From Conus ventricosus (lineage: Eukaryota; Mollusca; Gastropoda; Neogastropoda; Conidae), in NCBI GenBank assembly GCA_018398815.1, contig CM031607.1, positions 84,106,268 to 84,170,267 on the forward strand: 64,000 bases of DNA, written 5' to 3'. This document shows positions 1 to 11,422 of the stretch, one piece after another (the first letter of the stretch is position 1; the number at the start of each line of letters is the position of its first letter). Below the pieces are notes generated by a model. It saw nothing but the letters and a program-made list of their open reading frames with translations, was not told the DNA's origin and searched no databases. A program made the position numbers and the translations under genes.

Positions 1-1
1 T

Positions 2-4
<3 letters not shown>

Positions 5-60
<56 letters not shown>

Positions 61-62
61 CA

Positions 63-121
<59 letters not shown>

Positions 122-496
122 ACGTGTGTGACTGCATATATGTGTGTGTGTGCATGTGCAGAAATGCGTGTGCATGTGTGTGTGTGTGTGTGTGTGTGTG
201 TAATTTGTGGGTTTGTGTGAGCATACACATGTATCTGCATATGTATGTGTATATATGTGTGTGTGTATGTGTGTGTCTTTGTATGTGGGCGTGTGCGCAT
301 GTGCGTTTGTGTATGCATTTGTGCGTTCATGTGCGTTCATGTGTATGTGTGCATACATGTGGATGTGGACGTGCACATGCACGCATGTGCATATGTGTGT
401 GCGTAGGAATGAGCGCACGTACGTGCGTACATTTGTGTGTGTGTGTGTGTGTGTGTGTGTGAGCACTCATGCGCGTGTGTGCATGTGTGCGCACGC

Positions 497-528
<32 letters not shown>

Positions 529-560
529 ATGTGCATGTGTGTGTGTGTGTGTGTGTGTGA
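5..560. repeat. (TG)n microsatellite tract
   Basis: Long near-pure TG runs, interrupted by short GTGCATG-type spacers, fill the start of the window. The open reading frames across it are only Cys-Val or Thr-His dipeptide runs and are not genes. Confidence 0.97.
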
Positions 561-639
561 TGACTGTGTGGGTGAATGTTCAGAAGATGACTTAGGATCA
601 AAGAACAAGAACAAGACCATCAAATACAACATATACGTG

Positions 640-790
640 CACGTGCACACGCGCCCACACACACACGTAACAATAAGAACAACATCTCCTCCCCCTCACA
701 CACACACACCGCACACGCACACACACGCACGCACGCACGCACACACACACACACACTTACTCATTCACTCCCTCACACACACTCACACAC
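640..790. repeat. (CA)n microsatellite tract
   Basis: CA/CACG-rich repeat complementary in composition to the TG tract just upstream. Positions 570-640 between them are unique sequence, so the two tracts form a loose inverted pair. Confidence 0.93.
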
Positions 791-1122
791 CAAGGCTTGC
801 ACACTCATGATGTCCATGGACTCTAATTTAGTAATTAACACGCAGGCAACACCTCACCAATGAACTCACACCAGCACACACACACACATCTACAGTATGC
901 GCTGGGAACCCTGAGAAATTCAAAGTCTTACCTCAGTTGACATGTGTTTGATCATTTGTGTCTGTTACTGGAAAGGCCCAGTATGAATTTGCCCCAACAT
1001 CTAGTCTTCGCACTCAAAGCATTCAAACACTTCACATTACTTTCTTTTTTCAATAACCATAGCCAGCAAAATCAACAAATGTTTTTTTTATTGCGTTTTG
1101 CACAAAGAGGGGAAAAAAGTTC
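791..1122. other. Unassigned sequence before tRNA gene
   Basis: No gene seen. There is a short CA run near 875. The A6 at 1113-1118 reads as T6 on the - strand and would terminate Pol III transcription of the adjacent tRNA. Confidence 0.6.
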
Positions 1123-1194
1123 GCCCAATGTGGGGCTCGAACCCACGACCCTGGGATTAAGAGTCCCATGCTCTACCGACTGAGCTAACCGGGC
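1123..1194 (-). tRNA. tRNA-Lys (anticodon CTT)
   Basis: Reading the - strand gives a full 72-nt cloverleaf. The 7-bp acceptor stem pairs GCCCGGT with ATTGGGC. The D arm contains TAGCTCAGTCGG (A box). The anticodon stem TGGGA/TCCCA closes a loop CTCTTAA with anticodon CTT at 1161-1159. The T arm contains GGTTCGAGCCC (B box, + strand 1133-1143). CCA is not encoded, as expected for a eukaryote, and a T6 terminator follows at 1118-1113. There is no intron. The tRNA delivers lysine at AAG codons. All stems pair and no SINE tail follows, so a real gene is favoured over a tRNA-derived repeat. Confidence 0.93.
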
Positions 1195-2930
1195 TTCGAA
1201 ACGATGCGCTCAAAAATTATATATATTTTATTATCTCATAATTCAAAATCTTACGAATCATGAATTCCATCGTGTTGACTTATTTCTCTGTTTTTGTCTG
1301 TATTCTTGTTATATCAAATAGCCAAAAATTATGCTCTCTGTGAACATCTAAACATTACATAAATCCCCCATTCCTTCTTTCTTCCCTGCGTTGAAAACTT
1401 CCGGTTGTAAGCTCCTTTGGCTAGACACCGCCAAAGGTAGGTCCCTATGAGTGATAACAATTTTAGTTATCAATACATCTGCGCACCCTGGCCCGTTATC
1501 AATACATCTGCGCACCCCGGCCCCGGACTTGGGAGTTCTGGGCTGCGGGCTCACTTACGGTATCACTGACGTCGATCATCGCTCAAATATCGCACTCTTC
1601 ATGTAGTTTTTATATCAATGTAAAGGGACGAGTGTTGACAGCACACTGGCCGAACTGAAGTGGCTAACTCTCCAGTAGAGGAAAGGCAGACAAACTGACC
1701 ACCTCGTATGAAAATCACAGCGGCAACCGCATTACCATCAACACAAAGTACCCACTGACCACTCATTCGCAGAAAAAGATACCAGCAACAGTCCCAGCTC
1801 GATGCGTAAGATGTCCTCTCTCACAGGACCCTCTAGTGTCAGAATACACTCCTGCCCAGCACGATTCCATGGTGGAATGGAGTCCAAAAGGAGGCGCCGC
1901 CTATGCTCCTTCTCGGGATCAGTTCACTTCTCTCATCAACTAACATTCCTTCTGGCCAAAAAGGTTTCCTTCTGTTTATAAAGTTTGGCTGATGAAGAGG
2001 GAGAAAAAAAAAAAAGCTGGGTCTGTACCTGTTGGGTGTATTCCAGGGGACCACTACAAGTAGGCAGAGAAGCCTAGCTAGGGATGTGAAAACATAAATG
2101 GGACTCGCATTTTTTTCTAGGTCTTTTTCTTCTTTTGGAATGTCCCTTTTTACTAAGTGGCGTTACTTTTTTTCCCCTTGAGGCTTTGTCAGCGTTGAAA
2201 GAAAGGATATAGATAATACTGATCTTTCAAAAGTTTAATTTTCCTAAATCAGTGCTTTATGTAAATGTCAGAGGCAGGCATTTTGAAGATCTTTCTAATA
2301 ACATACAAAAGTCAACTGCACTGGTCTATCCCCCCCCCCTCCCCCCAATTTTTCATTATTTTGCAATTATATCTATTCCCATGATTTACACCCCAATTGG
2401 CAAATATTCCCAGATAAACATACATGCATAATGATGCAGATATTGTTTGTGCGCATCCTTCTCCGTTCTTGTCTGTTCCAAATGTATTTGTTTTGTACAT
2501 GCTTTATATCGAAGTAAGTGTTAAATTTTCACATTGTAATTTTTGTTAAATATGCGTGACTACAAAATACCCACAGAGCAACCTGTTTTCAAATGTAAGC
2601 CAAACTTACTTGGCTGTAGTCACAGTTTTTATTGTTATTTTTCCTGTATGTAAGGTACTGAAACAAACAGAACACAAGCATGTTTAGATTAAAATTTAAA
2701 AAAAATCGGTTTTAATCAAATCTTGTTAAGTTCCATGAACTACGACCACTGGTATTTCAACATCATTTCCTTAATTTTTGCTCGTATCTTTCAATATAAA
2801 TACGAACGGGAAGAATACCTCTCTCGGGTGCTTTGTGTGGTTGATGGTAGCTTATCTGTACTGCCAGTAATTACAAATAATAGCAAGTTGATTTTCCCCC
2901 CTTGTCAAAGTGGTGTGTAGCCTTCCTACA
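1195..2930. other. Intergenic, upstream of ISCU
   Basis: No gene recognised. It contains a 29-bp tandem direct repeat (1466-1494 and 1495-1523) and a C-rich run at about 2331-2347. The remainder is AT-rich. The ISCU promoter should lie at the right end, but I see no clear TATA box. Confidence 0.5.
1466..1523. repeat. 29-bp tandem duplication
   Basis: Two adjacent copies of a unit starting GTTATCAATACATCTGCGCA, differing by one T/C. Confidence 0.9.
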
Positions 2931-2967
2931 GCCGTTTCAAAACGGAAGGCAAGGTCATACTGTAAAC

Positions 2968-3063
2968 ATGGCGCTGTTTCGAGGAGCAAGAACAGTTGGA
3001 AAAGCACTGACCAATGCTTTTGATTCTGGAGTGGTCATTCCATCGGCTCTGTATCATAAAAAT
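2968..3063 (+). CDS. ISCU: ISCU exon 1 (coding part)
   Basis: 32 codons, start ATG to SALYHKN, ending in phase 0 before donor GTAAAG. It encodes the mitochondrial presequence. Confidence 0.9.
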
Positions 3064-3832
3064 GTAAAGTAGCCTATACGTATTTAGGTGTTCACTTCAG
3101 TATGTTTTAGATGCTGTTTCGAGTAGATTTCCAGGGCCTCGTGTTTGTTAATTCAACATAAAATCCGTTGACTGGCTTCGCATGACTTTGTGTTTTTCTT
3201 GTGGTAGTCTACACGTGGATCTTGATGTTGACAGTGACACTTCTAACTGGCCTACAACAACTTGTCTTGTTAAATCTAATCTAGGTACTTAGGATGGATT
3301 GTGCAATTTGCCGAGTTTGCTTGTCACTTTGTGAGTTTGTATCTGAGAAATAGAGTTAACATTTTCTCGTGAGATACCTGTGTCGGAGACGTCGGTCAAC
3401 ACAAAGGAGGCCTCACAAGTATGACATTGCCCAGAAACTTCTCATTGTTTAATTTGATAACCTATAATGGGGATCTACAAGGTATTGTGTTAAAGTCTTT
3501 TTATACAGAGTATAGGCAGAAAATAGGTCAGAAATTACGACAGACTGCTGCTTACAAAATTTCACATTTTCAGGTCCTGATGTTCGTAAGATCAGAATCG
3601 TGTGGTCAGCATCAGGTTGAATTGCTGATTATTGTTCTGAGTCACAGTGTGTGTTTGCAGAAAATCACCTCTTTTATGTAGTCATTGATGTCTTTTTGCC
3701 CCTAATGTAACAAATTGTATTTTGAACATGAGACAATTTAGAGGATTTACACAGCATTATTGAGTGAGTTTGTTTCGAAGTGTGTGTGTTTTTTTCCCCA
3801 ATTAAAGGAAGGCTCCAGATGTGTGAAATATA

Positions 3833-3893
<61 letters not shown>

Positions 3894-6800
3894 TTATATG
3901 TTTTTAACTTGCTCAGGTGTTGGATCACTATGAAAACCCGCGGAATGTGGGTTCCTTGGACAAAGATGACAAGAAAGTGGGCACCGGCCTGGTTGGAGCT
4001 CCTGCCTGTGGGGACGTCATGAAACTGCAGGTGACTTGTCAGAGAAGAGGGGAGCTGTCGGCTGGATTTGGGAATGGATTTCAATTTTTGATTTATCATG
4101 TACAAAATACTCTATCTCAGGGTTTCTAATGATAGTAACATAAACTTTTAAGCCTAGCATTATGTGAAATATGCATAGTTGCAAAAAAACAAATTGTGAT
4201 GTACATGGGGATTTGTTATTGTTTGTGTATGGGAGGGGACGGGTGCTTCTTTGTATGTGTGTATGTGTTTCTGTCATTCTTTCTTTTTTGACTGCTTATG
4301 TGTTTCCAAAGAGGCAAAAACTTGTCCAAAAAGTTCATATTGAAAACTTACAATTACTACTGAATTAGTAAAATTTTAGAAATGTTTTGAACAATAAAAA
4401 AAAAAAAAAGACCAAAGAGGTTGAAATGTGTCATGTTTTGTCTTGTAATTTGTGTACAAGTCCCTTTCGTTCGGCAGATTAATTTTTTTTTTCCTTAAGT
4501 TTGTTTCAATTTCTGCCTGCAGTCACCTCACTTGAAAAAAAAAGAATTAACAGGTCTATAGAAATCTCAAGTATTGAAGTAAATACAGATTATGGAGTGT
4601 ATGATCTCTTTACTCTCCACTGTATTCTCCATAGTCTGTTTAAAATGATTTTGCTGACTGGCTTTGGAGATTGAAGGCATTATTTTTATTGTGTGTATGT
4701 GAGTTTTTCTTGATCATATCATGTTTGTGTGCTTGTTTTACATTCAGTGGTGATTGTTATGGTCAGCAATCTGCTTCAAAATAATCGTAAGACAAGTTAT
4801 AGCAGGGATCGCGCTAGGATTTTTTAAAAAACGGTACGGCGAAACTACGGCACGCTACCTACTGTGACCCTGTCCCAAATCCGGTAGCGCTATTTTCGGA
4901 AACGGTAAAATACGTCATCATTTGACAAACGGCGTGCAACATAATACTACACTGCACATGACGTCTGAACCAGCAATACAGTAACAAAAACATGAAAACT
5001 GACCTCCATTAGTCATAGGCGACGCCGCGACGGTTCTTCGATGCACGGAAGTGACCACAAGCAGCAGCGTAATCCACTCCTTGTCCGTGCATGTTCAGCA
5101 TCATGAGGCAGCCAACACGTTCCTCTCCCAGGCGATTGCGCTGTGTAGTTTTGACACAGTTTTGCACACTGAAACCTCTCTCTGCTGGAACACTCGACAC
5201 AGGTATCACCAATGCTATCTGTGCCAGGAGTGCAAAATCTGGAAACTGCACTGCGAGTTCTTTGATGATTGTTTTGCATGCAGCATTAAAATCTGGCGCT
5301 CCGTAACTATCAAGGCCGGCATTGGGGTATCTGTTGACATCAAACAGCTTTGCTAGTGCGGCAACAACGGTCAACTGGTCGGAAGGAAAGCGCTGTGTCA
5401 GGGCGTTGATCAGTTCTTGAATGAATTGTTGCCTCACTCTCTCAAAGGTTTGGCGAGCGCCTCTGTCAGTGTGTGTCAGAGAAATCTCTTCAAAGATGTT
5501 GTTGCGCATTCTTTCTGTCAGGTCTTGTTCATGCTGTCCCGGCGTGTGCAGCAGTGCCTCAAGGGCATGTTTTGTTCCTTGTACCATGGGCTGGATGACT
5601 GACAGATTCACAGAGTCTTTCTGAAAGGTCAGGTTCAATTTCTCAATGACAGGGATGACGTCAGAAAGTAAGTAGGTGATGGCGACAAAGGCATAGGTTT
5701 TGCACTTGGTCATCAATCCAGCTGCTGCCGGATTTTTTCTCTGGGCTTCTTCTTCCAAAGCGAGCACGAGTCCTCCATACACCTTCCTTACTACATACAC
5801 AGCACGCCCGAGAGACAGCCAGCGAACACTAATTGGATGCTTCAGAGAAATGTAGTCAACGTCACCTAATGCATCACACATTTCCTTCAACCGATGGGTT
5901 CGATCACCAGATGCTCTATACATCTTGAAAATTTGTTGTAAGCACAAACGGTAATCTGAAACAGATGCCACTCCTTCAGTGGCATCTTTAGCAGCCAGTG
6001 CCACACGGTGTGCCACACAGTGAACATGCACTAGTGAAGGCTGACGACCTTTCAGCCGAACACCAACACCAGTGTGCTTTCCAGTCATCACGCTGGCTCC
6101 ATCTGAACCAAGCCCAGCAACCTGCACATCTTGAATTTCCCACTCCTTCATCACCTCCACTAGTTTGTCAAAACACATTCAGCACTGCCGTTATCGATTG
6201 TGTAGTTCCCCAGAAACACAGTTTGAACATCTCCGTCCTTCTCTGTCCTAGCATACACTATCAGTTTCTTGTCTAGGGTGCAGTTGAGGGTTTCGTCGAT
6301 AATGAGACCTAGAAATGTGCTCTCTTTAATCTGCTGTTTGACTCTATCTTTTATGACTGAAACGAGCGACTCCTCCATCTGTCTCACAGATTCATGGTGT
6401 TTGTAGATCCTGCTTTTAGCTTGATTTGATTTTTCATTCAGGGCAGAACAACCGTTTTCCTTTTATAGATCTATCAGTGCCTCAAAGTTACTTGGTGGAA
6501 TCCCTCTTTTGGCCATGCACATTACTGTGCGAAGTTGACCCTTGAGACAATCATCTTCAGCAGCACAAGCAGCATCAGAAAACCCTTGCATGGAAGGCTG
6601 AGCTTGAAGCGCAGCAACTGCATTAACATGGCCTTTGCTTGTAGCATGCTCATTGAGAGCAGAAGCTTGAAAATTTCGTGTGTGCCGCGAGTGAACCCAT
6701 TTTTTTGTTTTGTTTCTTGCAGGAAATGTACAAAACATCGTCATTTCATTGTCCGTTCTTAACCAAACGAAATCTTTGCGCCACTTTTCTTGAAATTTTG

Positions 6801-7531
6801 AGTGGGGTTTTGCTATTTTTGTAGGAGTTGAATCCGTTGTTGTATCGGCACTGGTGGAAGCAGTTGGTTGATCAGCTGGAGTAGGCTCTTTATGTTGAGG
6901 TTCATCGTTGTCATTTTCTGACTCAGAAGGGCGTTTTCATTTTAAAAATCCGAACAAAGATGCTTGACGCGATTTTTGACTGGCCATGATCACGTTCAGT
7001 GTGCAACAAGTCAAATGCCGCTCAGTCTGGCAAGACAAGGAACGCGCTTCTTTCCCCACGCTAAACTTCCCGCGGTTTATGACGTCATGACGCGAAAGCC
7101 AAGTGCGCAGAAAGGATGGTAGAGAAAAGTGGAGAAGAAGAGGGGAAGGGGTGTGTGTGTGTGTGTGATATAAGCAGCTTGATCTGTAAACTTAATTAGC
7201 GGCATCTGACACAGTGAGGGAGGGCCTCTTTGCTTTTCGGTTGTGGTTCTTTACAATCGGTAGGCTTACCGGCTTGGGGATTTTTTGTCGGTACGCTGCT
7301 TTTTTTATCGGTAAATTACCGGCAGTTGCCGGTTAACGCGATCCCTGGTTATAGCATCATTATTCATAGTCTGTGGTACAGTTTTTTTTGTTTTGTTTCT
7401 TTTAAAAATAAATATCTTTGTATTCCCTCGGTCAGTTGTACATAATCAACAGGTTTGTGCATGGTCACACATACTTTATCACATGCTAACTTCTGCATGT
7501 ATGCATACAAGCACACATGGGTATCTCTTGC

Positions 7532-7583
<52 letters not shown>

Positions 7584-9800
7584 CACACACACACACATAT
7601 TGGCATGTACACGTGGACTCATATATGGACACATAGTTGTGCACTCTAAAAAATTCCAATCCATTTCACCTTAGAACAAGAGAATGAAATATTCTTCGTC
7701 CCCATGATTGTCTTTCAGATTAAGGTTGACGAGGAGGGGAAGATTGTGGATGCCAAATTCAAGACGTTCGGTTGTGGCTCCGCCATTGCTTCCAGCTCTC
7801 TGGCCACTGAGTGGGTCAAGGGAAAAACGGTGAGGAACTAACAGCTTGAAGCTGAACAGGATCATCTGTCAGTGTCGCTGTTGACTTACTGTGTTACATT
7901 CATTACTGAGACAACCACCACTGACAGTATTAGTAGCTTAGTGGGATAGCCACCAGTGACAATGTTTTTAACTTTTTTCAACAGCCACCTGTGACAATGT
8001 TTGTAACTTTTTTCAACAGCCACTTGTGACAGTGTTAGTAACATATATACTGACAGCCACTGAAGACAGCATTATCAACTTATTGTGACAACCACCAGTG
8101 ACCATGGTATTAATCTATATAGACAGTCATTGGTGACATCATTACTAACCAGCTTTAATAACCATGAGTGAGAGTAATATGATTTTCCTACATTTTTGAA
8201 ATTGTTTTTAATTTTTCTTCACTTTTGGTCTTATATTACAATCATGCCAAATATTACTTGATCAGAGAGATGTTTTAGAAATGAAAGTACACAGGGCAGT
8301 GACTCCACTGGTCCTTGGTGTCTTCCATGAGCAGACAGTCGTGAACAGGGTGAGGAAATACTGTCTGATCACAGTGTGCTGTTCTGTCTCTGTGGTTTCA
8401 GATGGATGAAGCTCTGAACATCAAGAACACAGACATCGCGAAAGAGTTGTCGTTGCCGCCAGTCAAGCTTCATTGTTCAAGTACGTGGGCGTTAGCTTGC
8501 ATGTGAATGTGTGCATGTTTAATTGTATGCCAGTGTTATATGTACAAGAGTATGTGTTCATTTTTTTGCTGTTGTATCCTTTGTAAAGATTTGATAGGCA
8601 TGTCTGGACAAGGTTAAGAAGACATACTTACTTAATTATTTTACACACTGAGGCAGATTGTGCATCACTGTCGTGTAAACGAAAGCTTGGTCTGTAACCA
8701 AGGATAGGTGCTGTGTAAAGACTCTTACAGTAATGATAATAATAATGACATGATTTTCAAACTAGGAACAAAAATACTTGTTAAGGTAAGAGTCGTAATT
8801 GAAAGACATGTAAATACAGTGAAATGCACATTACCCGATTACTGAAGGGACTGAAAAGTGAAATTTTCTTTTCAGGTGAACTGAATTTTTCATGAGTTGC
8901 ATGAATTTTTGGTCAGCCAAATTATACTGTTAAGATCTATCTATCCATTATGTTTGAACAGAATTTTGGCTTCTCTCTATATATTTTTTTTTTTCTCTCA
9001 GTTTCTTTTTCTCTTCTCCCCCCCCCACCCCCTCCCACACACACACACCTTTTTTTTTTCTTTTTTTTTTTTTAATGAATAAGTTTTGATGAGAGTTTAG
9101 GACTAGAACTTTTGATTTGGTATAGCGGTGATGATTGTTACTGCTGGTGGCCTAGGCAGTGAGCACTAGGTGTACAGATAGCCATATTCCGAAATGTTTT
9201 TTTATGTTTACCATATGTTGTGCTTCATCATGTCGGTACAGTTGTTGTACCCTGTGACTTTGACACATGGGCTTGGACTGAATTTGTTAATCCATGACCA
9301 GAGTAGAAGAGAGATTTGAGGATGGCTGTAGGGTGGATTCCACCAGTCCTGATTTTCTTTTCTTTAAAAAAAAAAAGAAAAAAAGAACATTGGTAGGGCA
9401 CCATAGAGGTAATATGTATCAGTGACGATCACCCTCCAGCCTTACATGAATTTCTGTGTTTTGGAAATAATTCCATATACCAGGAATGTGTAGGCAGAAT
9501 CTTGAATTTCAGAGTTTTGTTAAAATTTAGAAAATGTGAAGTTTAGTACTCATTTTTTTAGAAGGCATGATAAAATGTCGCTCATACCACCAAAGTGATG
9601 TTCTGCAAAGTTTGGTCTAAAGCTCTTTGCAACAAAGGTTGCCAGATAGCCGAGTGATTTTATGAGTATGGATTACCTTTTCTTCTGTCTTTTTTCCAGT
9701 GCTGGCAGAAGATGCAATCAAAGCTGCTCTGAACGACTACAAAGTGAAGAACCAGAACAATCCTGCGTCTGGGTCGGACAAGGCTGAGGCTTCCAGTTAG
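2968..9800 (+). CDS. ISCU: Iron-sulfur cluster assembly scaffold ISCU, mitochondrial (5 exons)
   Basis: Exons 2968-3063, 3917-4030, 7719-7829, 8402-8480 and 9700-9800 join in frame to 166 residues plus stop, close to the roughly 167 of human ISCU. All introns are GT-AG. ISCU is the mitochondrial scaffold on which the NFS1-ISD11-ACP complex, with frataxin and ferredoxin, builds [2Fe-2S] clusters before HSC20/HSPA9 transfer. Residues 1-30 are basic and hydroxylated without acids until D19, as in a targeting presequence; the mature fold starts near [18 protein letters not shown]. Ligand residues are present: C63 and D65 (GAPACGD), C89 ([11 protein letters not shown]) and C132 (KLHC), plus the chaperone-binding LPPVK at 125-129. 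Nothing is broken. The start was chosen as the first ATG before the exon-1 frame; CAAGGTC..AAACATGG context. Intron 2 holds a hAT transposon. Confidence 0.96.
3838..3890. repeat. (TG)n(TA)n microsatellite at ISCU intron 1 end
   Basis: A short TG run followed by about 22 TA units ends roughly 26 bp before the exon 2 acceptor AG (3915-3916), in the branch-point/polypyrimidine region. Confidence 0.95.
3917..4030 (+). CDS. ISCU: ISCU exon 2
   Basis: 38 codons, [10 protein letters not shown] to GDVMKLQ, phase 0 at both ends, acceptor TTGCTCAG and donor GTGACT. It contains the first ligand cysteine (C63) and D65. Confidence 0.95.
4031..4802. other. ISCU intron 2, left part
   Basis: AT-rich intron sequence with A and T runs. 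No gene seen. It ends in the target-site copy GTTATAG (4796-4802) of the hAT element. Confidence 0.6.
5009..6178 (-). pseudogene. hAT transposase, central and C-terminal part
   Basis: A 389-residue frame resembles BED-finger hAT transposases of the ZNF862/KIAA1586-like type. Visible features: [17 protein letters not shown] near residue 23 (RNase H-fold region with the catalytic-type Asp), [14 protein letters not shown] near 50, and the C-terminal hATC dimerisation motif [20 protein letters not shown] near 340 followed by MMLNM. The frame starts at an internal Met. The upstream transposase sequence continues in another frame (6160-6387), so the gene is frameshifted. The enzyme class excises and reinserts the element by cut and paste. 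This copy cannot make the full enzyme as read. Confidence 0.88.
6160..6387 (-). pseudogene. hAT transposase, fragment upstream of catalytic part
   Basis: 75 residues reading [20 protein letters not shown], the part of hAT transposases containing an early catalytic-type Asp (D in IIDET). It overlaps the downstream frame by about 19 bp in a different frame, which marks a frameshift. Confidence 0.75.
6463..6744 (-). pseudogene. hAT transposase, N-terminal finger region
   Basis: 93 residues including [18 protein letters not shown] (second half of a BED/TTF-type zinc finger with its two His) and an acidic linker before [20 protein letters not shown]. This order matches the N-terminal part of BED-type hAT transposases. 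It is separated from the next fragment by stop codons. Confidence 0.7.
7536..7598. repeat. (CA)n microsatellite
   Basis: About 30 CA units in ISCU intron 2, 120 bp before exon 3. Confidence 0.96.
7719..7829 (+). CDS. ISCU: ISCU exon 3
   Basis: 37 codons, [20 protein letters not shown] to EWVKGKT, acceptor TCTTTCAG, donor GTGAGG. It contains ligand C89. Confidence 0.95.
7915..8175. repeat. Degenerate tandem repeat, about 45-bp unit
   Basis: Five to six diverged copies of a unit containing GACAGCCACyrGTGACA followed by a TTAGTAAC-like stretch, in ISCU intron 3. Confidence 0.75.
8402..8480 (+). CDS. ISCU: ISCU exon 4
   Basis: 26 codons plus one base, [20 protein letters not shown] to VKLHCS, acceptor GGTTTCAG, donor GTACGT. 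It contains LPPVK and ligand C132. Confidence 0.95.
9700..9800 (+). CDS. ISCU: ISCU exon 5 with stop
   Basis: Starts with two bases completing an ATG codon split across the intron, then [20 protein letters not shown] and a short polar tail ending at TAG (9798-9800). Acceptor TTTTCCAG. Confidence 0.95.
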
Positions 9801-11422
9801 ACCGAAGAACAGACTGTACATAGCGGGCAGGAGATGAAAGGAATGCGCATCATGTGAAATGACTTTACAGAACGTGTGTATTATGTGACAATGCATGAAC
9901 TGGGGAGATCTAGCGTGATGTAAATCTTGTTTTGTTTGGCTTCTGGTTCCGTTTTTTCTCTCTCTCTCTCTCTCTTGGCAGTAGTTTTTTTGATAATTTT
10001 GTTTTACAATTGTAGATGAATGTTGGTACTTTTTTTTAACTGAAGATCCACTGGTTTGTACCTTTTTTTGTTTGTTTTTAATTGGAACATTTATATTTTG
10101 TCAGTGGGGTTTTTTTGTTATTGTTTTTTCAGGGGGAGAGAAGGGTATGCTTTGCACTTTTGGAATTTTTTTCTTCTGGATCACAGACGTCACAGTTTTC
10201 AGTGACTCGGGGCACAGTTGTTGAAAGAAAATGTTGAAAAAATTACATTGCATCTGTTTCTGTAAACTGGAATAAGTAGGGTAGTTTTCTTTGTTCGTTT
10301 GTTTGTTTGGTTTTTTTTGCACCGACTGTCCTATAGCAGTCATGTGGAATCTGTACAGCTTGGATCTGCATGCATCTGCAAGTCTTTGTGGAGTAGAGCA
10401 GGGGAAACTCTTGTAGACAGTCTAGATGATAGAGCCCTCACCCACCTCTACAAATCTCCCCGGGTCGCAGAATCACCAACTACCTCTCCTAGCTGCCATC
10501 ATCCCTCCCCCACTCGTCTGTCCCTGCAAAGCGTTTTGATGTGAAAAACGTGATGTTCTGTAGCATTTAAAACAGACTTCTTTGGATTCCACCGTAGAGC
10601 AAGTTGATGGCTGGCAAGAACCACAGACCAGACTGTGTGCAGGAACGTTTGCTGTATCACCATTGCCAGAGTCCGGAAGCAGATCCAGTTCCATGATTTT
10701 CCTGTGTTCTGATGTTGTTTATTAGATCACTGTACAGTCCAACTGGGTGCCTAGAGATCTACACTGCTGGAGTTCACACATGAAGCGGAACCATTGATCA
10801 GTGTCTATGTGTCCGGTGCAAATAGAGGAAGCAACAGGAAATAATAGGTGTGTGTTGCCTAATGATGCAGTGTATGTCTTGGGAGGGAGGTCTATAGAGG
10901 TAGAGTTCAGTGTGAAGAATGGTAAATAGCTGTTTCACAGCCACTTAGCTGGTCCTTTTTTGTTCTTTTAAGAGTAGTTTTGAATCCACGAGGCATGTTT
11001 CTAGGGCAGTCTATGTTGTGTGCGTGATTGTTTCCATTGCCTGTTCAGATCCAGAACCAGCATCTTTTTTTCATGACCCTTAGCGGTATGGGGGAAAGTA
11101 TGTGTGTTACTTTGTATATGTAACAATTACAGTAGTGTTGATCACTTTATATTGAAAAGAATATTCTTAAGCATATATACAGTCAGCATATTGAGAAAAA
11201 AAAAAAGTTGAACGAACAGGAAATACATGGATGTATATTAGCAGGTGTGGAAAATAAAATTTTCCAAGCTGTCTCTTGTACAGTTGAATACAAAAATTGT
11301 TTTTAATTATGTCTTTTTTTAACTGGACAATATGTCATGACATTTGACAGTTTGGATGTTTCCAAAAGTATGGAATCAGCAGTTTCTTTTGTATGTCCTG
11401 GGGAAAAAAGTGTGATAATAAA
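9801..11422 (+). other. ISCU: Probable ISCU 3' untranslated region
   Basis: No reading frame worth calling. T-rich sequence follows the stop. Candidate polyadenylation signals are AATAAA at about 11254 and 11417-11422. The true end cannot be decided from sequence. Confidence 0.45.

Larger units (their letters stand above)
4803..7347 (-). mobile_element. hAT-superfamily DNA transposon, decayed autonomous copy
   Basis: Terminal inverted repeats CAGGGATCGCG (4803-4813) and CGCGATCCCTG (7337-7347) are flanked by the direct repeat GTTATAG (4796-4802, 7348-7354), which fits a hAT target duplication of 7-8 bp. Subterminal regions are rich in CCGGTA/TACCGG-type motifs. On the - strand it carries broken transposase reading frames. 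It lies in ISCU intron 2 in antisense orientation. Confidence 0.9.

Noticed and set aside
5009..6744. Domesticated hAT-derived host gene
   Set aside because: Frameshifts between parts, intact TIRs and target duplication show an ordinary decayed transposon.
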